Shown: positions 42,988 to 51,366, numbered from the stretch's first letter. The stretch: 61,111 nucleotides of DNA from Acholeplasmatales bacterium (GCA_017444645.1 JAFSWG010000022.1:1-61111); one strand, 5' to 3'. Program-made: numbers and translations. Notes: a model not told the origin generated them from the letters alone.

Positions 42988-43166
42988 ATCTTCACCTCAC
43001 TAATATAATTTATTTCTAATATCATTTAGCAATGAATACTCTAGGATTTATATATTAAAATTTAGTCATTAGTAAAGTTTTACATAAACATAAATACTTT
43101 CTAATATTTTTACGAGACCATTATATACCAATTCATTGATAAATGAAAGATATTTTTTAGAAAAAA
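42988..43166 (-). promoter_or_regulatory. Long pan operon leader, about 140 nt, no known motif
   Basis: A TATAAT box lies near 43125 on the minus strand without a good -35. The transcribed part is AT-rich; I see no T-box, terminator or known riboswitch core. Whether it is regulated is open. Confidence 0.35.
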
Positions 43167-43193
43167 AAGATATACCAATTTATGATATATCTT
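43167..43193 (-). terminator. Weak terminator after the 100-residue gene
   Basis: AAGATATA...TATATCTT stem followed by TTTTTTTT on the minus strand; AT-rich, so weaker. Confidence 0.5.
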
Positions 43194-43494
43194 AAATGAT
43201 TTCTACATTACCAAATAAACTTAATAATTCATTATTTATTTTAATAACTAATTTATTATCTTTATTTTCTACTACTTCTATATTCTTTGATTTAAATACT
43301 TTATCTTCATGATTACATTCAAAAACAAAAGTTTTTTCAATATCCATATTCATTTCAGGTCTATAGCCATTAGCAATTAATTCTAAATATACATTATAAA
43401 TTGCTTTTAAATATAATTTATTATTTTTAATATAAATCTTCTTTATATCAAAATCATCAATATTATAATTACTTACAAAGAAATCTAGTGTCAT
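43192..43494 (-). CDS. Hypothetical 100-residue protein
   Basis: Four bp after the SGNH esterase gene. Probably a small beta-sandwich: alternating hydrophobic/charged strands (KKIYIKNNKLYLKAIYNVYLEL, NKLVIKINNELLSLFG). No signal peptide, no Cys motif. Family not recognised. Coupled to the esterase. Confidence 0.55.
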   Translation of the reverse strand: MTLDFFVSNYNIDDFDIKKIYIKNNKLYLKAIYNVYLELIANGYRPEMNMDIEKTFVFECNHEDKVFKSKNIEVVENKDNKLVIKINNELLSLFGNVEII

Positions 43495-43498
43495 ATTA

Positions 43499-44212
43499 TT
43501 AATCCTTTAACATTTTCCAATCTATTTCAGGAGCATTATCTAAATCTATGAAGCATTCTTTTATAGAATCATTTGTTTTTAATATTTCTCTTACAAATAA
43601 TTCAGCTACCATAACTGCTCCATCATATCTTAAATGAGAATGGTCATCTTTTCCTTCAATATATGTATTATATGTATTCTTAGGGAAAATCATATGGAAA
43701 TCTTTAGTTTTTTCTTCACCAAGTTTTGTATATAAATCAATAGTTAATTTATTTAAATCTATACATGTATAATTATTATTTTTACAAAATTCTAACATGG
43801 CATTTGGATATTCACCATGACTATTTACACATTTCCCATTTTCAAATTGATGTCTTGTTATAGATGTGGCGTATACTATATGGCATCCTTTCTTTTCTAC
43901 TTCTTTAGCAAAATATGCCATATTATCTTGATATTTACCATAAGGTTCTGTATATCTTAAAGGATCATATTGTTTTTCATCATTATGTCCAAATTGACAT
44001 ATTACATAATCACCTTTTTTTAATTTAGATAAAATAATATCAAATCTTCCCTCATCAATAAAACTCTTAGAAGATCTACCATTTTCAGCATAATCAAATA
44101 CTAAAATATCTTCTTTAGTAAATAAATTTAATACCTGACCCCATCCAGTTTGTGGATATGAATAGAAATTATTAAATTTCATTGTAGAGTCACCCATCAT
44201 ATAAATATTCAT
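43499..44212 (-). CDS. SGNH/GDSL esterase, rhamnogalacturonan acetylesterase-like
   Basis: 237 residues. Block I GDSTMKF (nucleophile Ser), block II region NGRSSKSFID (Gly), block III CQFGHNDEKQ (Asn), and block V DDHSHLRYDG (Asp and His), all SGNH catalytic residues. The spacing and TSITRHQFENGK are like rhamnogalacturonan acetylesterases, which remove acetyl groups from pectin. No signal peptide, so it would act on imported oligosaccharides in the cytosol. No other pectin gene is nearby. Confidence 0.87.
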   Translation of the reverse strand: MNIYMMGDSTMKFNNFYSYPQTGWGQVLNLFTKEDILVFDYAENGRSSKSFIDEGRFDIILSKLKKGDYVICQFGHNDEKQYDPLRYTEPYGKYQDNMAYFAKEVEKKGCHIVYATSITRHQFENGKCVNSHGEYPNAMLEFCKNNNYTCIDLNKLTIDLYTKLGEEKTKDFHMIFPKNTYNTYIEGKDDHSHLRYDGAVMVAELFVREILKTNDSIKECFIDLDNAPEIDWKMLKD

Positions 44213-44307
44213 GAATTAATCCTCCAAATATAATAAATTAAGCATATTATAGCTACTACTAATGATATTATAGCAATAATTAATGCAATAAAAGATAAAA
44301 ATAAATT

Positions 44308-44553
44308 TTATTCTTTAGATTTAATTATATTTATTGATACATATAAGAAAAATGAATCAACCAAAATAACAAATATAGAACAAATACCAAACCATAAAGC
44401 ATTTTCTTTTATACTTTTAATATTACTTAAAAAAACCCATATTGACAAAAGCATTGTAAAAATAAAAGGAGTCAATGAAGTCAATAATGATTCTTTTACT
44501 TGTTCTCTTTTTATTTTATTTTCTTCTATATTATTTACATCATTATTCTTCAT
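44308..44553 (-). CDS. Small two-helix membrane protein
   Basis: 81 residues from ATG 44553, with GGGTGG upstream; longer frames would run backward through rpsU. Charged N-terminus (NNIEENKIKREQVKE), two helices (LTSLTPFIFTMLLSIWVF and LWFGICSIFVILVDSFFLY). Not assigned to a family. Confidence 0.55.
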   Translation of the reverse strand: MKNNDVNNIEENKIKREQVKESLLTSLTPFIFTMLLSIWVFLSNIKSIKENALWFGICSIFVILVDSFFLYVSINIIKSKE

Positions 44554-44574
44554 AAGTCCACCCGAAAAAAATAA

Positions 44575-44594
44575 GGGGATGCAGCTGCATCCCC
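44575..44594 (-). terminator. rpsU terminator
   Basis: Perfect 20-bp palindrome GGGGATGCAGCTGCATCCCC followed by TTATTTTTTT on the minus strand. Confidence 0.9.
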
Positions 44595-44602
44595 ATAGAT
44601 TC

Positions 44603-44776
44603 TTACTTAAATCTTTTTCTAGCTTCTTGTCTTTTTTGCTTGCGGACATCGCTAGGCTTTAAATAATATTGACGTTTTTTCGCCTCTTGAAGGTTACCAG
44701 ATCTTGAAACATCGCGTTTAAATCTACGTAATGCATCTTCGATGCTTTCTTTTTCACGTACAACAATTTTTGGCAT
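44603..44776 (-). CDS. rpsU: 30S ribosomal protein S21
   Basis: 57 residues, begins [20 protein letters not shown] and ends [12 protein letters not shown], the S21 signature: a short basic helical protein of the small subunit platform that helps pairing with the Shine-Dalgarno. AAGGAGG precedes the ATG (AAGAAGGAGGCTTAGTG). It follows rsmE-mtaB on the same strand, a common Firmicute order. Often missed because it is so short. Confidence 0.95.
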   Translation of the reverse strand: MPKIVVREKESIEDALRRFKRDVSRSGNLQEAKKRQYYLKPSDVRKQKRQEARKRFK

Positions 44777-44812
44777 CACTAAGCCTCCTTCTTGGGACGA
44801 ATTCCGAGAGTA

Positions 44813-44841
44813 ATTATATCAAAGATTTTTTTTGTTGTAAA
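44813..44841 (-). promoter_or_regulatory. rpsU promoter
   Basis: TTTACA (44841-44836), 17 bp, TATAAT (44818-44813), directly after the mtaB stop codon region; leader about 30 nt. Confidence 0.75.
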
Positions 44842-44862
44842 GCACTTTTTTGTTTATTTTAG

Positions 44863-46164
44863 TTATTTTTTTATAATTTCTCCATTAATTACGCCATTTT
44901 CATAGCTTAAAAGCTTGACATCAACAAGATTTCCAATTAATGAATCATCCTTTAATACTCTTATTTCTAAATAATTAGATGTATGACCTATTGTATAATT
45001 ATCATTAGATTGCTCGAAGATAACTGACATGGTTTCACCAATAAATTTTAAATAATAATCTTTTTCTAATTCACTAGAAACTCTAATTAATTTAGATGTT
45101 CTATCCTTTTTAACATTATCTGGTAATTGCTTCATTAATGCCGCTTTCGTATTCTTTCTCATAGAATAAGGGAATACATGAAGCTTAGAGAAATTAATCC
45201 TTTTTATAAAATCAACTGAATTATTATATTCTTCATCTGTTTCAGTAGGAAAGCCTACTATTACATCTGTAGTTAATGAAATATCAGGTCTAGCTTCTCT
45301 TAATTTATTTGCTATCTCTAAAAATTTAGAGGTATCATATTTTCTATTCATATCCTTCAATACAATATCACTACCTGATTGAAGTGGTAAATGAATATGA
45401 CTTGCAATAACTTGATTATTTTTTAATAATTCAATAAATTCATCATCAATTTGAGTTATTTCAATTGAAGAAATTCTAATTCTTTTAAGATCAGGAATTG
45501 TATCAATAATTAATTTAACTAATTTAGAAAAGTTAGTATTTGTATCTTTATCATAATACTTTCCAATATCTATTCCAGATAAAACTACTTCTTTATAACC
45601 TAAATTAGCAATATCTTTTAATTCTCTTAAAGTAAGCATTAGTGGCTTACTTCTAACTGGACCTCTAGCATAAGGGATTACGCAATAGCTACAAAAATTT
45701 TGACAGCCATCTTCGATTTTAACAAATGCTCTAGTATGATCAATCATTGTAGCTGTAAGAGGTTCATAATCTTTATTATGTAAAATATCCATAATATTTA
45801 CATATCTTTCTTTTTTCTTGTTTTTAAGCATTGAATCTATCTTTTCTACAGCATCACCTTTATTACTGTTACCAAGTAAAATATCAACACCTTCTATTTC
45901 CTTTGCTTCAACATCATTTGATTGAACATAACAGCCCATTGCACAAATAATTGCATTTGGATTTAGTTTTATACATTTTCTAATCATTTGACGTGATTTA
46001 GAATCTGCCATATTAGTTACACTGCAAGTATTAATTATAAATGCATCACAATCACTTGTTGCATCTCCAACTTCATATCCTAATTCAATAAATTTATCTT
46101 TAATGGCATTGGATTCATAAATATTAACTTTGCAGCCTAACGTAATAAAGCCTATCTTACTCAT
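44863..46164 (-). CDS. mtaB: MtaB, tRNA t6A37 methylthiotransferase
   Basis: Adds a methylthio group to t6A at position 37 of ANN-decoding tRNAs. 433 residues: N-terminal UPF0004 domain with cluster Cys in GFITLGCKVNIYES, NTCSVTN and AMGCYVQ; radical SAM core with CQNFCSYC (CxxxCxxC) in GCQNFCSYCVIPYARGP; C-terminal TRAM domain. The start overlaps the rsmE end by 8 bp. Confidence 0.94.
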   Translation of the reverse strand: MSKIGFITLGCKVNIYESNAIKDKFIELGYEVGDATSDCDAFIINTCSVTNMADSKSRQMIRKCIKLNPNAIICAMGCYVQSNDVEAKEIEGVDILLGNSNKGDAVEKIDSMLKNKKKERYVNIMDILHNKDYEPLTATMIDHTRAFVKIEDGCQNFCSYCVIPYARGPVRSKPLMLTLRELKDIANLGYKEVVLSGIDIGKYYDKDTNTNFSKLVKLIIDTIPDLKRIRISSIEITQIDDEFIELLKNNQVIASHIHLPLQSGSDIVLKDMNRKYDTSKFLEIANKLREARPDISLTTDVIVGFPTETDEEYNNSVDFIKRINFSKLHVFPYSMRKNTKAALMKQLPDNVKKDRTSKLIRVSSELEKDYYLKFIGETMSVIFEQSNDNYTIGHTSNYLEIRVLKDDSLIGNLVDVKLLSYENGVINGEIIKK

Positions 46165-46897
46165 TTTTTAACTCCAATTCATAGCTTATTGCTGAAAGTG
46201 CATAAAAACCTGCAGTTTCAGTTCTTAATATTCTTGGTCCTAAAGCACAAGGAATAAATCCTTGTTTCAATAAATAATCTAATTCTTGATTATCTATTCC
46301 ACCTTCGGGTCCTATTACAATGACAACCTTGTCATCATTTTTTAAAGATTTAATGATTGTTTTAAATGCCTTTAATTCATTTGTTCTAGCTGATTCTTCA
46401 TAACATAATATCTTATAATCATATTTAGAAAAATCAATTTGCTTCAAATTAATAATATCAGGGATTTCTGGTATAGCTAATCGTTCACTTTGTTCAGCTG
46501 CTTCTTTAGCTATTTTTCTAAAGCGTTGAAGCTTAGAATCTTTTTTCTTTTCATCTAATTTAAATACACTTCTTTTCATTAGTGTAGGAATAATCTCAGA
46601 TACTCCAAGCTCTGTCCCATGTTTTATAATATCATCTAATTTGTCACCTTTTGGATATCCTTGGCATATAGATACAAAAACCGGCAACTCAGTATTGCCG
46701 GTTTTTTCTTCTACTATTTCATAACTGACAAAGCTTTTTGTAATTTCTGTGATTTTTGATAAATATACTTTTTTATTATTCCCAACTAATATTTGATCCC
46801 CAACCTTGAATCTCATAACATTAGAAATATGAAATACATCATCTGATGTTATTCTATTATTTTTAAAATCATCATCATTTACAAAATACTTTTGCAT
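46157..46897 (-). CDS. rsmE: RsmE, 16S rRNA (uracil-1498-N3) methyltransferase
   Basis: Methylates U1498 of 16S rRNA. 246 residues: PUA-like N-terminus (MQKYFVNDD...HISNVMRFKVGDQI), SPOUT knot with ICQGYPKGDKLDDIIKHGTELG, VIGPEGGIDNQE and LGPRILRTETAGFYAL. Coupled to mtaB. Codons near residues 66-75 (EEKTGNTELPVF) form a strong GC-rich hairpin with T tracts on both sides (see 46680-46703). Confidence 0.94.
   Translation of the reverse strand: MQKYFVNDDDFKNNRITSDDVFHISNVMRFKVGDQILVGNNKKVYLSKITEITKSFVSYEIVEEKTGNTELPVFVSICQGYPKGDKLDDIIKHGTELGVSEIIPTLMKRSVFKLDEKKKDSKLQRFRKIAKEAAEQSERLAIPEIPDIINLKQIDFSKYDYKILCYEESARTNELKAFKTIIKSLKNDDKVVIVIGPEGGIDNQELDYLLKQGFIPCALGPRILRTETAGFYALSAISYELELKNE
46680..46703. 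other. Terminator-like hairpin inside rsmE
   Basis: CCGGCAA-CTCAGTA-TTGCCGG flanked by AAAAA and TTTTTT. It is symmetrical and would look like an intrinsic terminator on either strand, yet it lies within a conserved coding gene. Confidence 0.6.
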
Positions 46898-46899
46898 AA

Positions 46900-47547
46900 T
46901 TATTGATCCTTATATTTCTTATATTTAATGCTCATTAATAATAATAATGGTAATAAAATGAATATTCCTACAAAGAATGGTGCAGCATAATATAATCCTA
47001 ATGCTAATCTATCAAAGAAATTACCACTTAAAGAAATTAAATTATAAGTGAAGCAATATAAACCAAATGCAATTAATACAAAGAAGCAAATGAATGCTGA
47101 CTTATATAGAACACTAATAGATGAACTAATATTATTCTTACCAGCATGACATACAGCTTGATATGTTTCTCCATCCATTTGTTCAAGATAAATAACATCA
47201 TATGCATATGGCTTTAAATCTTTTCTTTCATCTTCTGCGCCCTTATTGTTTTCGATAAGTTCAGCGATGAATTCTAATTGCATAGTATCTAAATTTCTAT
47301 ATAAAGCATATAATCCTTTATATTTTTTAGGTGTACTAATCTTTTCTAATTTAGAAAAATCAACATTTGTAACTTCCTTTTGTTCAAAGCAGCCAAATTT
47401 AATTAAATTTAATGCTTTTTCATAATCTTCTCTATCTCTTTCAGCTAATAATAATTTCTCATATTCCTTTAAGCCTTTTACTTCTTCTTCAGGCTTAACA
47501 TCAGAAACTTCAACTTCATCTAAGCCTTCAAACTTATTTTGCTCCAT
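46900..47547 (-). CDS. Membrane protein with acidic cytosolic domain
   Basis: 215 residues from ATG 47547 with GGAGGG upstream. A long soluble, Glu/Lys-rich N-terminal part (about 1-145: KGLKEYEKLLLAERDREDYE, LEKISTPKKYKGLYALYRN, AELIENNKGAEDERK) and two C-terminal helices (about 150-175 and 188-210). No family recognised. Two bp upstream of rsmE, in the place where prmA often stands. Confidence 0.6.
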   Translation of the reverse strand: MEQNKFEGLDEVEVSDVKPEEEVKGLKEYEKLLLAERDREDYEKALNLIKFGCFEQKEVTNVDFSKLEKISTPKKYKGLYALYRNLDTMQLEFIAELIENNKGAEDERKDLKPYAYDVIYLEQMDGETYQAVCHAGKNNISSSISVLYKSAFICFFVLIAFGLYCFTYNLISLSGNFFDRLALGLYYAAPFFVGIFILLPLLLLMSIKYKKYKDQ

Positions 47548-47630
47548 AATGTCCCTCCAAATAAAATCTAAATAAATTATAGCAACAATTATTTTATTAT
47601 TCAAGTTTTATCTTTAAAAGATAAATAAAA

Positions 47631-47645
47631 GCATACCAAGTATGC
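47631..47645 (-). terminator. Weak terminator after the YccF remnant
   Basis: GCATAC-CAA-GTATGC followed by TTTTATTTAT on the minus strand. Confidence 0.55.
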
Positions 47646-47789
47646 TTAATTTGAATTAACAAAGCTATGTCCTAATGGTTTAAATAAGAAAGAACCTATT
47701 TTAAAATATTGTCTCCCAAATGAAATTCCTATAATTGTTATACATGCGACAATACCTACCAAAAATACTAAATCTAAAAGTGAAACTTT
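47646..47789 (-). pseudogene. C-terminal remnant of a YccF-domain membrane protein
   Basis: The frame reads LDLVFLVGIVACITIIGIS then FGRQYFKIGSFLFKPLGHS and stops at 47646. It matches the end of the YccF (DUF307) repeat, compare IIGIPVGIANFKIAAIALWP in E. coli YccF. The frame is closed upstream by a TAA about 45 codons back and has no start codon with RBS, so the N-terminal 60-80 residues are missing. The GGDEF gene directly upstream probably replaced them through deletion or recombination. Confidence 0.6.
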
Positions 47790-47791
47790 TA

Positions 47792-48364
47792 CTACATTAT
47801 AGTTTTATTTTTCCCAGTTTTTTTAGCTTCATAAAGCTTTAAATCTGCATCTTCAATCCACTTATTTATTGGCATATTATCTTTATAAATTTCTATACCA
47901 GCACTAATTGTAATATAAAGTCGCTTGTCTTCGTATTCAAAATAATTATTTTCTACTTTTTTTCTTAATTCATCAATAATATCAAAAGCTTTTTTATCAT
48001 CATTATTGACATTGCTGATTACAATGAATTCTTCTCCACCATATCTAGCAATAAAACTATCTGTTACATTGTTTTTAGAGATTAATGCTAATTCTTTTAA
48101 AATATAATCACCACATAAATGACCATATGTATCATTTATTTTCTTGAAATCATCAATATCAAATATAGCTAATGAATATCCATTTTTATCTGTAATTGAA
48201 TCAAGATAATTAAACATTTCATATCTATTAGGCAATCTAGTCAAATTATCAGTTCTTGATTCATTAATAATCTTATTTTCAAGTCTAATAGCGTACTTTA
48301 TGAATATCAATAAATAAAAACAAATAAATAACATCTGTTGCATAGCAAGTCTTAACAATGACAT
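47792..48364 (-). CDS. Short membrane-anchored GGDEF protein, likely N-terminally truncated
   Basis: 190 residues. One hydrophobic helix (about 8-25) then a GGDEF domain: NLTRLPNRYEMF, SLAIFDIDDFKKINDTYGH, and the active-site ARYGGEEFIV, so it keeps the diguanylate cyclase core. Relatives carry a larger sensor ahead of the domain. Just upstream, in another frame, ATG at about 48395 has a good AGGTGATTT site and encodes MQSLEEKKAQGN; a one-base shift would join it to this frame. Truncated or frameshifted gene next to a YccF remnant. Confidence 0.7.
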   Translation of the reverse strand: MSLLRLAMQQMLFICFYLLIFIKYAIRLENKIINESRTDNLTRLPNRYEMFNYLDSITDKNGYSLAIFDIDDFKKINDTYGHLCGDYILKELALISKNNVTDSFIARYGGEEFIVISNVNNDDKKAFDIIDELRKKVENNYFEYEDKRLYITISAGIEIYKDNMPINKWIEDADLKLYEAKKTGKNKTIM

Positions 48365-48442
48365 TACCTTGTGCCTTTTTCTCCTCTAAACTTTGCATCG
48401 AAATCACCTACAAATAATATAATAAATACTAGTCAAAAATAA

Positions 48443-48462
48443 AGACCTGTTCGAACAGGTCT
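48443..48462 (-). terminator. Terminator after the RNase J-like gene
   Basis: Perfect 20-bp palindrome AGACCTGTTCGAACAGGTCT with TTTATTTTTG on the minus strand, ending 2 bp from the stop codon. Confidence 0.85.
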
Positions 48463-48463
48463 C

Positions 48464-50182
48464 TTATTCTTGTTTAGTAGCAACTATTGTCTTTTTTAAG
48501 GCATCTATATCAGTTGATATTAATACTGGAATAATAATTGGACTTCTCTTCATTTCTTTATAAATTAAATGAGAAATCTCATTCTTTAATGCCGTTTTAA
48601 ATTCACTCCAATTGATAAATTTTGAAATTAAATATTTAGATGAAACTAAATAGAATGTTTGTTTAATCTTATTATTAATTTCATCATTATCCATAGAAAA
48701 ACTAAATCCTTTAGTAACAATTTCTGGGCCGATTATAATAGTTTTTGTTCTAGGATTTATATTTGCAGAAACTAAAATTACTCCATCGTCAGCTAAAAGC
48801 TCACGATCTCTCATAACTACGTCTCCTACATCCTTAAATGCTTTTCCATCAATTAATACTTCTGCGCAAGGTACATCACCTGTGATACCAACATATTTAC
48901 CTTTTTCAAAAGTAATAATATCACCATTATCAATTAATAATACTCTATCATCAGTATACCCAATACAGTTTGCGACTATTCGTAAGGCATATTGATGACG
49001 ATATTCACCAATTACAGGAACGACATATTTTGGTTTTAAGATATTAATCATTTCCTTAATCTCTTCACGGTTTGCATTTGGTTCAGGTAATAAATTTTGA
49101 TTAAATGTTTTAACATTAGATGTAACATGATAAATTATATCTAATGTTCTAGCTGCCATCTTTTCTGTTCCAAGATATGGATTAGTTAAAACTACAACAG
49201 TATCAGATGCTTCCATTCTAATCAATCTATCTACACCTCTCGCCATTCTTTGAAGCATAAAATATGGCTCATGACGTTCACCTGTTACTAAAACAACTAA
49301 ATCATCATCGTCATTTTTATTTTTATCATCAATATAACGTAGATTAGCAAAATTTTCTTCAGGAATAGTTAAATAACCAAGATTAATTGCTTGATTTACT
49401 ATCTTTTGAGTTTTTCTACCAATGATAGCAATCTTTTTGCCATGCTCAATCGCAATATTACAAATTTGTTGAATTCTTAATATATCACTAGAGAATAATG
49501 AGAAGATAATTCTCTTTTTTGTTTGATTAATTAAGTTAGTGATTCTTAATTTAAATTCTAATATTGTACCTCTTGATTGTTCGTTGTTAGCTCCTAATGA
49601 TTCAGTAAATAAGGCAAGTACACCTTCTTTTGCGAATACAGCAAGACTTCTAAACATATGTGAATAATCAATTTTTGAATTTTGGTCAAAATTATAATTA
49701 CTTGTATAAATTAAATAACCATCTTCTGTTTTAATTGCAATACCAAAACATTCAGGAATATTATGAGATACCTCAAAGAATCTAATAACTACTCTATCAT
49801 TATCAAAAGATAAAGATCCTCTTGATGTAATAGTTACTAATAAATCCTCTTTTGGTACTACCTCATCCTCTGCAAGCTTTTCTCTTAATACTGCAAGAGT
49901 AAATCTTGAACCATATACTTTTATATCATGATTCTTAATGATATGTGAAACACCACCAATATGATCATCATGGGCATGTGATAAAAAGATACCTTCAATT
50001 CTTGAAGCATTTTCCTCTAAATAAGAAATATCATTTACAATGACATCGACTCCATATAGCTCTGATGTTGGATATTTTAAACCACAATCTAAAATGTATA
50101 GTCTATCATTTATCTCAACTACATATAAATTTTTACCATTTTCTTGGACTCCTCCAAGTGCAAAAAAATTAATTTTAGCCAT
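48464..50182 (-). CDS. rnjB: RNase J-family protein with altered metal site (RNase J2-like)
   Basis: 572 residues from ATG 50182 (MAKINFFALGGVQENG is where RNase J proteins begin). Beta-lactamase/beta-CASP fold: HAHDDHIGG at 69-77 and His140 (VSHNIPE) are intact. The next ligand motif, GDFKFD in active RNase J, reads SNYNFD (161-166), replacing the bridging Asp by Asn, and the beta-CASP SGHxxxEE reads EPNANREE with PVIGEYR for PVHGEYR. Such losses mark the RNase J2 partner that forms a mixed complex with RNase J1. C-terminal domain present (RDRELLADDGVILV). Probably a structural subunit with weak nuclease activity; a J1 gene should exist elsewhere. Confidence 0.87.
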   Translation of the reverse strand: MAKINFFALGGVQENGKNLYVVEINDRLYILDCGLKYPTSELYGVDVIVNDISYLEENASRIEGIFLSHAHDDHIGGVSHIIKNHDIKVYGSRFTLAVLREKLAEDEVVPKEDLLVTITSRGSLSFDNDRVVIRFFEVSHNIPECFGIAIKTEDGYLIYTSNYNFDQNSKIDYSHMFRSLAVFAKEGVLALFTESLGANNEQSRGTILEFKLRITNLINQTKKRIIFSLFSSDILRIQQICNIAIEHGKKIAIIGRKTQKIVNQAINLGYLTIPEENFANLRYIDDKNKNDDDDLVVLVTGERHEPYFMLQRMARGVDRLIRMEASDTVVVLTNPYLGTEKMAARTLDIIYHVTSNVKTFNQNLLPEPNANREEIKEMINILKPKYVVPVIGEYRHQYALRIVANCIGYTDDRVLLIDNGDIITFEKGKYVGITGDVPCAEVLIDGKAFKDVGDVVMRDRELLADDGVILVSANINPRTKTIIIGPEIVTKGFSFSMDNDEINNKIKQTFYLVSSKYLISKFINWSEFKTALKNEISHLIYKEMKRSPIIIPVLISTDIDALKKTIVATKQE

Positions 50183-50302
50183 AAATACCTGGCATAATAG
50201 CCAGAAGCCGACCTCCTTTCTGATTAAGATTAAAATCGACATTCAAATCTAGGATAATTATACTATAAAATCAAATCAAACACAATATAAAAAGGCAAAA
50301 AA

Positions 50303-50331
50303 ATACTGCCAGGATAAGAACCTGACAGTAT
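50303..50331 (-). terminator. Terminator after the CBM20 gene
   Basis: ATACTGCCAGG / CCTGACAGTAT, 11 bp with one G-T pair, then TTTTTTT on the minus strand. Confidence 0.85.
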
Positions 50332-50355
50332 CAATTCAGAAGTTCTATTTCATAA

Positions 50356-50664
50356 TTACTTAGCGAAATTATTTACTTCTACAACTACTTCTAAGCCTTT
50401 TGCAGCAACGAATGAATGGTTAGCAACTTCTTCACCATATGCACCCTTTTCTACATTAGCCCAGTCCTTAGCAGTTAAAACTTTGAATTCTACTACTTCA
50501 CCAGCAGGTAAAAGCTTATCTGTGAAGAATGCTCCACACTTGTCGCAATATTCTAATTCGACTGCCTTTTTAGCATCCCATTCACCAAGATTCTTTGTAG
50601 AACCTACGATATATAATTTAGATGCCTTTGATACTACTTTGATAGATACTTTTGTGTTTGCCAT
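50356..50664 (-). CDS. Stand-alone CBM20 starch-binding protein
   Basis: 102 residues from ATG 50664 with AGGAGG upstream. The whole protein is one CBM20 immunoglobulin-like domain: VSIKVV, YIVGSTKNLGEWDAKKAVEL (the GS-x-x-LG-W signature with a ligand Trp), LPAGEVVEFKVLTAKDW, and NHSFVAA. There is no signal peptide and no catalytic domain, so it would bind glycogen or maltodextrin in the cytosol. CYS pair CDKCG in the middle could bind metal. A palindromic cre box at its promoter suggests sugar control. Possibly a glycogen-targeting adaptor. Confidence 0.82.
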   Translation of the reverse strand: MANTKVSIKVVSKASKLYIVGSTKNLGEWDAKKAVELEYCDKCGAFFTDKLLPAGEVVEFKVLTAKDWANVEKGAYGEEVANHSFVAAKGLEVVVEVNNFAK

Positions 50665-50719
50665 GTTAACTATCCTCCTATTACAATTTATAGTATAATA
50701 TAAAACTATACGTAATGTT

Positions 50720-50737
50720 AAGTAAAAACGTTTACTT
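50720..50737 (-). promoter_or_regulatory. Palindromic cre box at the CBM20/recU divergent promoters
   Basis: AAGTAAA-AACG-TTTACTT with perfect 7-bp arms. On the minus strand it lies just above TTAACA-N18-TATACT of the CBM20 gene, and on the plus strand it overlaps the region of a possible -35 for recU. Best explained as a CcpA site. Confidence 0.65.
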
Positions 50738-50777
50738 TTTTGGTTTTTTTTATGATAAAATAGATTTGGTGATAAAA

Positions 50778-51365
50778 ATGGCACTTAATTATCCAAATAG
50801 AAAGCCTCAAGTCCACAAGGAAGCTAATAAAGCTAATTTAGGTATGGATTTAGAGACAATGATAAATGAATCAAATGAATACTTTTTAAATAATGATATC
50901 GCAGTTATACATAAAAAGCCTACTCCTATCCAAATAGTTAAAGTAGATTACCCAATGAGAGCTAAGGCAGTAATAACTGAAGCATATTATAAAACACCAT
51001 CTACTACAGATTATAATGGTATATATAAGGGAAAATATATTGATTTTGAAGCAAAAGAAAATCACAACAAAACTGCCTTTCCTTTAGCTAATATTCATCC
51101 TCATCAAATGTCACATTTAAAAAGCATTATCAAGCATGGTGGTATTGGATTTTTAATAATCGCATGGAATAAATATAATGAATATTATTTAGTTCCATAT
51201 GAGGTTGCTGAAAAATTTTGGGATGCAGCATATAAAAAGGATGAAAGAAAATCAATACCATATGAAACATTTAAAAAAGAATGCTATTTAATTAAAGAAG
51301 GATATCTTCCAAGATTAAATTATTTAAAAGTTGTTGATGAAGTATATTTAAATAAGAAAGATTAA
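50778..51365 (+). CDS. recU: RecU Holliday-junction resolvase
   Basis: 195 residues from ATG 50778 (GGTGAT upstream). Starts MALNYPNRKPQ, then NLGMDLETMINESN, KPTPIQIVKVDYP, the catalytic stretch YKGKYIDFEAKENHN with metal-binding Asp/Glu/Lys, and FPLANIHPHQM. Resolves four-way junctions in recombination and segregation in Firmicutes. Usually sits next to ponA; here alone, divergent from the CBM20 gene. Confidence 0.95.
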   Translation: MALNYPNRKPQVHKEANKANLGMDLETMINESNEYFLNNDIAVIHKKPTPIQIVKVDYPMRAKAVITEAYYKTPSTTDYNGIYKGKYIDFEAKENHNKTAFPLANIHPHQMSHLKSIIKHGGIGFLIIAWNKYNEYYLVPYEVAEKFWDAAYKKDERKSIPYETFKKECYLIKEGYLPRLNYLKVVDEVYLNKKD

Positions 51366-51366
51366 T

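Noticed and set aside
42988-43166. Known riboswitch in the pan operon leader
   Set aside because: No core of a known class could be matched; kept only as an unassigned leader.
44554-44649. N-terminal extension of the two-helix membrane protein
   Set aside because: The extension is out-of-frame reading of rpsU and its terminator; the real start is the ATG at 44553.
50183-50242. 20-residue N-terminal extension of the RNase J-like protein
   Set aside because: RNase J proteins begin at MAKINFFALGG-like sequence; the extension is unlike any relative and contains the strong AGGAGG.
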